From contig JABMRN010000175.1 of assembly GCA_013202515.1 (NCBI GenBank), forward strand, positions 1-5,275: a DNA stretch of 5,275 nucleotides, written 5' to 3'. Within the stretch, counting starts at the first letter, position 1. Each line of letters begins with the position of its first letter. The stretch is from Candidatus Omnitrophota bacterium. Lineage in GTDB: Bacteria; Omnitrophota; Gorgyraeia; JABMRN01. The position numbers and the translations under genes were made by a program. Of the stretch, positions 5,269 to 5,275 are shown piece by piece. The notes beneath the pieces were generated by a model. It saw only the letters and a program-made list of their open reading frames with translations, had not been told where the DNA came from and made no database searches.

Positions 5269-5275
5269 AACACCC

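Noticed and set aside
1..5275. CRISPR array, tRNA, rRNA or insertion sequence
   Set aside because: No regularly spaced repeats, cloverleaf, rRNA-like stretch or transposase frame was found on either strand.

Overview
The window looks like a chromosomal segment of a Gram-negative-type (diderm) bacterium. The evidence is a TolC-family outer-membrane efflux protein with an export signal. The DNA is fairly AT-rich and the promoters are sigma70-like (TTGACA / TATAAT). I cannot name the genus; nothing here is diagnostic, and an uncultured lineage is possible. Every gene I can support lies on the minus strand, so transcription runs from high to low coordinates.

There are three blocks in transcription order. 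(1) 5268-4737: two small overlapping genes, a Rho-N/SAP-like protein and a 111-residue protein of a type I associate with phages. They end at a strong hairpin that can terminate transcription in both directions (4618-4674). (2) 4595-1185: an extended -10 promoter followed by four tightly packed genes. These encode a ribbon-helix-helix (RHH) DNA-binding protein, a PD-(D/E)XK-like nuclease with a C-terminal DUF4268 domain, and two proteins of about 370 residues that I do not recognise. The joins are an 11-base overlap, a 1-base gap and a stop/start overlap, so this reads as one operon. (3) 1181-1: a near-consensus promoter with a palindromic operator candidate, then a PadR-family regulator coupled by ATGA to a TolC-family efflux gene that runs off the window.

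The most interesting part is block 2. A small DNA-binding protein is followed by a restriction-endonuclease-like protein and two unknown partners, inserted between phage-like genes and an efflux locus. This organisation fits a defence or mobile-element conflict module. I cannot match the four-gene combination to a named system from memory, so novelty is a hypothesis to be tested by homology and neighbourhood searches. Block 3 is a recognisable arrangement: a PadR repressor probably controls its own promoter and the efflux genes behind it.
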